A stretch of DNA of 64,000 nt from Bettongia penicillata ogilbyi (lineage: Eukaryota; Chordata; Mammalia; Diprotodontia; Potoroidae). The notes under the pieces are model-generated. The model searched no databases and was not told where the DNA came from. It saw only the letters and a program-made list of their open reading frames with translations. The position numbers and the translations under genes are program-made. Position 1 is the stretch's first letter. Each line of letters opens with the position of its first letter. Shown piece after piece: positions 57,721 through 64,000 of this stretch. The stretch covers positions 1 through 64,000 of the forward strand of contig JAJHZJ010000532.1 in NCBI GenBank assembly GCA_023548195.1. The letters run 5' to 3'.

Positions 57721-58864
57721 GGGCCCGAGGAGCAGAGCCCTTTGAAGGTGGAAATTCTAGGGCTGAGGTAATCTTCCTTAAAGAAGAGGTTGCTGATGTT
57801 ACTGGGGAACATCAGAGAAGCTCAGAGGAGTGCAGCCTAGCAACAAAACAGCATTACTGAGATGACAGTACTGACAGTTGTGGCTGCTACCCAAGAGATG
57901 CAAGGAGGACTGGGAAAGGACAAGCAAGCCCTTTGGTCTGAAAATCTGTATATTGAGCATCGTAAAAAAGGCTGTTAGATTTCTTTGCAATTCCATGTAT
58001 TTTGTCCATTTAGAAACATTGTTCTGAGAAAAGGTCCATAAGCTTTATCAGTCTACCAAAGGGATCTATGACATAAAAAAAGTTGACTCCTGCTACTGGC
58101 AAATTTAAATGTGAAATGGATATAAACAGTACTCAGCCTGCAGTTATTCAACACAGGCTCAACCAAATAAATCCAGTGTAAATATCACTTTCAGTTAAAT
58201 ACTTTTAGCTACCTTCCTTTTTCTGCCACCAACTCTTGTGGGATACTTATTACCTGACAAATAATGACTTCCCTAGGACACTGAACAGAACCTTAGTGAA
58301 CTAAATGAATTACTGCACACCCATTGGGCTTGACATACCCCCAGGAAGTAATAAACATATTAGGTGACGGGGAGGCTGGCTGATGAAATAACAGAAAAAC
58401 AAACAAATTCCCTTATTCTAAAGGACCAGTATTTTAGGTGTTTCATTGATGACATTCAGAGTTTATGTGCCTGTGTGTTTTGGAAAAAAATCCAAGAATA
58501 CCCCTCTTGTATCTGCATGGAATGCATGAGGAGGAAAATTAGCTTCCTTAGGGAGCTTTCATCAAGCCTCCTCTGTTTTGAGAACTGAACAAAAGACCCT
58601 CTTAGCAACATGAGAGCACTTTAAAAAGTGGAGGAATTCCAGAGACCAACTAGCTGGTGATGGAATGATGGCAGAAGAACGGGCTATAAAATCATGTTTG
58701 TAATCAAGGCCTTGATATGAACATTTCTATCAGACTGAAAGAGTTGGCAAATGGCACCTTTGTGTTAGAGGAGCATCCCTTTTCAGTAACTGATTTTAAT
58801 GTCTTCAGGGTAGAAACTCTCATCTGAGCACTGCGGTGCTCAGTTCATGTCTGGCAACTATGAC
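57721..58864. other. Unassigned sequence
   Basis: No repeat or exon was recognised. The 74-codon plus-strand frame at 58364-58588 contains a C-x2-C arrangement (CICMECMRRK) but no recognisable domain. Confidence 0.35.
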
Positions 58865-58972
58865 TTACTTCTCCACGATCACTTAGCTAGTAAGTGTCTG
58901 AGGCAGCATTTGAACTCAGGTCTTTTTGCCTCCAGGTCCCATGGTCTATCCATTGCTCCATCTAGCACCCCA
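58865..58972 (-). repeat. CORE-SINE 5' part, antisense
   Basis: 'gatcacttagctagtaagtg', 'catttgaactcaggtctttt' and 'ctatccattgctccatctag'. Confidence 0.8.
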
Positions 58973-60337
58973 GTTTTGAGATGAATAGTCATTATATAGA
59001 ATATTATAGATAATGATATGATATAGTCTAGCTTTTAAAGATGAACGTTGATAGACATACAGAATGCTTATCATAGGTTAGAATGAGGTTACCCACTGAG
59101 ACACAGTCTTATAAGTAGATTCAGTTGAAAGGAAGATTAAGCCTGAAGGCATTAGCCAACATTTGTCCAGTGTCTTAAGAGGCTCAGCATATAGTGTAAA
59201 TAAATTTTCTGCTGGACATGAAAGGCCTTTTTCTTTTTAAACCAATATTCTGTTAAGTAACAGACCGGCAGCTCCATAAAACAATCAAATCCCAACACCA
59301 AAAGTCAAGAGAAGTGTGTTTTGTTCAATTGTTTGCTTTTCCGTAGAGCTGTTGATTATTCTATGGCTGAGGTAAGGTTGGCAGTTTTTCTAAAGGAGCT
59401 ATTGAAAAGCCTCTGGCTTTTGAACTAAAAAGAACATGGCTTCAAGCTAGTCTTCTGATAAGGAATAGATATTACTGGAGCCAACGTTTGAAGATGAAGT
59501 CAGAAGCACTAGAGTCATGTGTCCAGTGGACTGTGCATCTGACAAAGCAACGTCTAGGGCAGTAGCAAGTGTCCGGATGGGATTCTGCATCTGCTGGAAA
59601 AGTATCTGGTAGTCTGTCTACTTGTCTGATAGACCACAATGGGGAACACCCTGAGTGGGAGCTGCATCACAGCATCACAAGAAAATATCAAAAGTCTGCA
59701 ATGTGGTGGCATGAGCTGCTTTTTGACTTGCATGCCCTGGTCATATATACCTTACCAATGTGTCTTTCTTATACGTCTTCTCTCCATATATCAACGCTTC
59801 CCAATGATGGTGTGTGTATTTGTGAAAGAATATGGATCTGGTCCATAGGGGAAATCTTTTATTTCTTTTATGATGTTTTATTGCTGTTACTTTTATTTAT
59901 TGGCATTTCATTAAATTCCTTTGCTTTGAATTATTGCATCCTGTCAGTGAGTATTAAAGATGAACACCCTGATTGGGGCTCATGAACTTTAGTGCATGTG
60001 GACTTATAGACTACCTTGAATCTGACCTGTGGATTAGAGGGTGCCTTCACGTGACGTCTTTCTAAAGTTCACCTTGAGCTTCAAAATCGTCTGCCTCTTT
60101 TAATACTTTGATGTTTCCCCTTCTTTCCTTTTCTCTGCCTTTGAGAATATTCTGTTTGGGGTGAAGTTACCCAAAAGGCAGGGACCACTAAGAAAAAGGG
60201 AGAGCATCCAAGACTAATTAACAAGAGAACTGGAAGCAGAATTCAGGTTGTTAAACTTTCAGTCCTGTGTCCTTTCCAACAACAAAATATGGCAACTGAG
60301 GTTCGACTGTGGCAGTGCTAATTCTCAATCGTCATTC
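58973..60337. other. Unassigned ~1.4 kb
   Basis: The frame 59569-59985 (138 codons from a non-ATG start) has a hydrophobic C-terminal stretch. It shows no motif, no splice-site pair and no convincing start. Confidence 0.35.
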
Positions 60338-60525
60338 TGTTGTTCAGACATTTCAATTTGTCCAACAGTTGTGGGGTTTCCTTGGCAAAGATACTGGAGT
60401 GGTTTGAAATTTCTTTCTCTTGTTCATTTTGTAGATGAAGAAACAAGCAAAGAGAGTGAAGGGACTTGCCCAGGGTCATACAGATAGTAAGAACCACATG
60501 GTCATTCTAGGCCATGGTTAAATCA
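60338..60525 (-). mobile_element. Mar-1 SINE, antisense
   Basis: 'gtggggtttccttggcaaag', 'atactggagtggtttgaaat', 'tagatgaagaaacaagcaaa' and 'cttgcccagggtcatacaga'. The head is lost. Confidence 0.85.
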
Positions 60526-61282
60526 AAATCACTTCCAGGATACCTTCGTCCTCCACCTAGAATTCTGTGGAATGCTTCCATAGTACCCAGCCTGGGGAAG
60601 CTGAAGGATAGTTTTAGGGGCTGGAGAGGAGTATGACAGTTCATAATTCAAAAAACAATAGTTTAGATCAATTTTAATAAGTAGAAAGTGAAGAAATCAA
60701 AGCCCATGTAATAACAGCTTTAAAAGGAGATTAACGTGATAAATGAGATGGCAAGTGTTGATCTTCCAAATACATATTCAATTCAGTTCTACAGAGTCTG
60801 AGTCTCCTGTGGCCCAAAGGGCTAGCATACACTTTGGGGGCATTTCTTACCTTTCTGTCTTGTCCCTACCTAGAAAACCTGACAAAGTCACTATATGGAA
60901 GCATCAAATGTATTATCAGTGGCATCTGCCAGTGAAGTAGGAGTGTTCAAAGCTCAGAGGAGAAAAAGTTTATTTATAGATCCAGAAAAACATCTAGAAG
61001 TTTCATCAGGACTTGTCAATGCCTAGTAATAAGCAACTGTTTCCCAGAGATGCACAATTTCAGTGACGGTTTACTTCCATTCAGTCAAAAAAATTTATCA
61101 GGCATCTACTTTCTGCAAGGCACACATGAGAGGCTAAAGACAAAGGCAAACCACCTGAACTTGGAATGTTCTAAGAGATTTCCCTTCTTCTGCTCAGTTC
61201 TGCATTACATTTACAGTCTTTCTCTACTGCATTGCCACATTTGTGTGTTACGTTGGTCACGTGAACCGGTAATTTTATTCAA
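60526..61282. other. Unassigned sequence
   Basis: No gene or repeat family was recognised. Confidence 0.4.
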
Positions 61283-61735
61283 TTAATTGATCTACACTTA
61301 TTACGCACTTACTATGTGCTTGGCTCTGTACTAAGTGCTGGGGGTACAAAGGAGGCAAAAGACCATCCCTGCCCTCAAGGAGCCCAAAGTCTCATGGGGA
61401 AAGATAACACATTGAAAAAAGCAGACATGGGGAGGGAGTAATTCTTCCATGAATGATCATGATTAAAGATCTGCAGCTGGAATGGGAAATGATCTGAATA
61501 GGTCAGAGTTTCAGCTGATTTCATCTTGTAGAATGATTAGTTTCTGGAGATCGTGAAATCTAGGTCAACTGGACCGGAAATAAATGCCAGGCAAGCTTTT
61601 ATCTTTCATGCTGGAAGTCATAGGGAGCCATTGTTTATCCAATGGTGGGGGGTAGTTTGATATGATCAGACCTATCAACCAGACAGCTGAGCGAAGGATG
61701 GATCAGAGTGGGGAGAACCTTGTGGGATCCAGGAG
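61283..61735 (+). repeat. Ancient mammalian repeat, same family as 14.3 kb
   Basis: 'acgcacttactatgtgcttg', 'tgccctcaaggagcccaaag', 'tcatagggagccattgttta' and 'gatggatcagagtggggaga' are collinear with the 14.3 kb copy, apart from an internal gap. Confidence 0.7.
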
Positions 61736-61769
61736 GTGCCAAGGAGAGCGTGGGCATTATTCACAGGGC

Positions 61770-61945
61770 ACCCAGCTCAGAGTTACAGACGCTGGGCTCA
61801 AGTCCTAGCTCTGGGACTGTGGGCACCCCAATTAACTTCTGTGAACTAAAGCATCCTCTTTTGCAAAGTGGAGGCAATAATACTTCCTGAACATGCTCTG
61901 AGGAAAGTGCTTGTAAGCCATAAAGTGCTATACTGATGTGCCTCT
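61770..61945 (+). repeat. MIR SINE relic
   Basis: 'gctgggctcaagtcctagct', 'aagtggaggcaataatactt' and 'gtaagccataaagtgctata'. Confidence 0.72.
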
Positions 61946-62189
61946 GGGAGAGGAGTTAGAGATTCTCTTTAGCATGATCAGAATGTACTTAAACTGAGAT
62001 GCAGAGAAAGGGACCTGTGCTGTTTGTCTCAGTCTTGAGCTCTGCTGCATTTCTAAATGCAAAATGATAATGTGGTCCTCTTTTAGAAAATCCAACAAGT
62101 TCTGAACTTACAAAAACAGATCATTAGTGCTTAGTTTTCTATGTTGTTTTAGACAGGATATTCCAAAAGTCTCAGTGCAGTTTTAAGTT

Positions 62190-62850
62190 GTGTTTATCCT
62201 TTGTTTTTGAAGAGGACCATGACATTAGGGAGGTGCTGACATGACTTGCAGTTGACTTTGATTTGAGTGAGGGAGGGCTGTGCAAGGTCACCAGCCTCAC
62301 TTTCTCCTTCAGAGCCATCTGGGTCCAGTGGCCATATAGTCATCAAGATGACTGGAAATAGCCCAGGATGCAATGGGAGACCCTGGCCCTTTTAGGCTAA
62401 GGCATGTTCAGGTTCTCACTTTGAGTGAGGTAATGCCCATTCAGTGAATGGGCCTCTTTAAAAAGCAAGTCAAGGGATGGCCCTTTTAATTTAAAAAAAG
62501 AGAAAAAAAATGAAACTGCGAGGGGAAACCCTCAGGGTTTCTGGTGAAAAGAGAAACAGTTACCATTGACATTCACTCTGAGCCAGGAGGGCCCAAAATA
62601 GAGCCATTAAGTGGTGCTTGGGCAGGGACCTATTGTGGTCCAATGTATGAGCTCCAAAATGAAATGGGTTTAAGGTTTGGTGAAGAACAAGGAAGGGAGG
62701 AAGGAAGGAAGGAAGGAAGGAAGGAAGGAAGGAAGGAAGGAAGGAAGGAAGGAAGGAAGGAAGGAAGGAATCTAGCCAGTAAATCCCAAGTTAACTGGGC
62801 AGCTTCCGGCCACCAATATTTACCTTCCTTTGGAGAAGAGGAGAGGGAGA
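62190..62850 (+). repeat. Family X, longest continuous copy
   Basis: It runs from 'gtttatcctttgtttttgaa' through 'agagccatctgggtccagtg', the A-rich segment (62490-62510) and 'gagctccaaaatgaaatggg' to 'agccagtaaatcccaag'. A GGAA array has expanded inside it. It serves as the uninterrupted reference for the HAL1-split copy at 20.3-23.8 kb. Confidence 0.82.
62692..62770. repeat. (GGAA)n microsatellite
   Basis: About 19 units, near the place where the other family X copy has 'gagcaagaaatg' (23586-23597). Confidence 0.98.
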
Positions 62851-62944
62851 GAGTGAACTGAGTTACTCAAATGACTCAAAAAGCTATTAAAATATGATCA
62901 GCTTTAATAGCTCAAAACTTCACTAGGACTTGGGATGTGTGTGT

Positions 62945-63080
62945 AGAGAGACAGACGGCTTGACGTAGTTTAATGGATAGAGAGCTGGCGTCACAGTCAT
63001 GAAAACATGGACTGAAGCTGTGTGGCCCTTGACACATTATTGAACTTCTCAGTGCTCCCTGAAATCTCTCTAGGTGGCAG
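62945..63080 (+). repeat. SINE relic, CORE type
   Basis: 'acggcttgacgtagtttaat', 'ggatagagagctggcgtcac' and 'gctgtgtggcccttgacaca'. Confidence 0.65.
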
Positions 63081-63159
63081 AGAAAGCTCCCACTTGCACT
63101 GGTAGAGAGAGTCTCCTTATGGGGAGGAGGGAGATTTCCCATATTCCAATTTTCAGATT

Positions 63160-63403
63160 ATCATTGGTAGTTAGTTGTTTCAGTAATGTCCAACTCTTTG
63201 TGACCTCATTTGGGGTTTTCTTGGCAAAGATATTGGAATGGTTTGGTATTTCCTTTGCCAGCTCATTTTTACAGATGGGGAAACTGAGGCAAATGGGGTT
63301 AAGTAATTGCCCAGTAAGTGGGCCAGATTTGAACTCAGGAAGATGAGTCTTCCTGGCTCCAGGCCCAGCACTCTATCCACAGCGACACCATCTATCTGTT
63401 TAT
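63160..63403 (-). mobile_element. Mar-1 CORE-SINE, antisense
   Basis: Complete in reverse: 'gtaatgtccaactctttgtg', 'ttttcttggcaaagatattg', 'cagatggggaaactgaggca' and 'gcactctatccacagcgaca'. Confidence 0.92.
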
Positions 63404-63944
63404 TGCCAAGGCATTCTTTGATTTTCCAAATGGATTTATTCTGGGTTTGAGTGCTTCTCACAGAGGAACATGATAGAACAAAGTAATGTGAGCCTCAGTG
63501 TTGGACGTCATTGCCAACTGAACATCCATCAGAGGTAAAGACAACACTAGAATGACAGCATGCCTCTGTGGGGAGGTGACCCCTTCACGGCCAACATTCT
63601 AGAAGCGCCCTGGTTATGAAGGGATGTGTCCCTCGAACCATTCTTTTGTATCATTCACCAGATATTTACTTGGTGCTCTCCAAGTGTGAGGCCCTAAAGA
63701 ATCTGCAGAGAAGACTACAGTGTGATGGTAGTCTCCTGAAGCTTCTAGATTCTTGTGTCAGAAATAAACTGGCAGCCACAACTTGCTGAAGTCAGCATCC
63801 ATTTTTAGAGTTCTTAGCTAAGGTCTACTTTGAATACTGACTGGAACCTAGGAAGCCCTTGATAAATGCTTGTTGTCTGTTGTCCATAGATCTAAAAGAT
63901 TTATTCCCACTGCTCTCTTTGTGACCAATATAATATCCAATATA
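63404..63944. other. Mostly unassigned sequence
   Basis: A short L2/MIR-type tail motif occurs at 63845-63880 ('ttgataaatgcttgttgtct'). Confidence 0.4.
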
Positions 63945-64000
63945 ATAGTACTGTGGCAGAGTGGAAAAAGCACTTGGACTAGGAGTTAGAACAACTGGGT
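63945..64000 (+). repeat. MIR SINE, cut by the window end
   Basis: 'gcagagtggaaaaagcactt' and 'ggactaggagttagaacaac' match a MIR head and continue off the edge. Confidence 0.6.

Noticed and set aside
59569..59985. Plus-strand 138-codon open frame with a hydrophobic C-terminal stretch
   Set aside because: Non-ATG start, no motif, and the hydrophobic run is translated from T-rich DNA. Not supported as a gene.
62190..62850. Family X as a solo retroviral LTR
   Set aside because: Size and A-rich interior would allow it, but I see no TG...CA ends, no polyadenylation/TATA pairing in the right order and no flanking target duplication. Left unassigned.
1..64000. CRISPR arrays, operons, ribosome-binding sites, prophages
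   Set aside because: The sequence is mammalian nuclear DNA; tandem arrays here are microsatellites without spacers.

Overview
This is non-coding, repeat-dominated nuclear DNA from a marsupial (metatherian mammal). The diagnosis rests on many copies of the marsupial Mar-1 CORE-SINE (tRNA-like head, CORE domain, RTE/BovB-type tail ending near 'gacacgactgaaaa'), on L1 elements with the long marsupial-type 3' UTR, and on an ORF1-only 'half-L1' (HAL1). Older mammalian MIR, L2 and CR1/L3-like relics, AT-rich spacers and long microsatellites fit the same picture. I cannot tell an American from an Australian marsupial. Family names are from recognition, not a database search, and most repeat ends are good to about 10-30 bases.

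Layout. 1-3.8 kb: unassigned DNA with a ~127 bp tandem duplication, one Mar-1 SINE, and MIR and L2 relics. 3.8-9.4 kb: an internally deleted minus-strand L1 with a plus-strand L1 3' end nested in it. 9.4-20.3 kb: MIR/CORE SINEs, L1 3' ends on both strands, an L2 reverse-transcriptase relic and an antisense CR1/L3-like relic. 20.3-23.8 kb: a HAL1 carrying 5' UTR, ORF1 and 3' UTR, inserted in an unassigned repeat ('family X'). An 18 bp direct repeat suggests a ~305 bp 3'-transduced tail. 25.2-28.1 kb: a minus-strand ORF1-only element holding a Mar-1 SINE with a perfect 11 bp target duplication, followed by an older minus-strand L1. 28-34.9 kb: a hAT-like miniature element, and a CR1/L3-like 3' end split by a SINE. 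34.9-36.9 kb: minus-strand L1 ORF2. 37-45 kb: mostly unassigned sequence with scattered SINEs.

The only gene-like signal is a CpG island at about 45.2-45.8 kb. It holds open frames ending in a strong splice donor at 45606, a candidate first exon of an unidentified plus-strand gene. A long TG-rich tract and a long CA-rich tract lie just downstream. 47-64 kb, possibly intron, holds SINEs, a second minus-strand L1 (49.1-54.2 kb) with a 5'-inverted L1 inside it, a short interstitial telomeric tract at 54451, L2 and MIR relics, and another family X copy at 62.2-62.85 kb.

I found no intact protein-coding gene, tRNA, rRNA or CRISPR array. Coding remnants are decayed L1/HAL1 ORF1 and ORF2.
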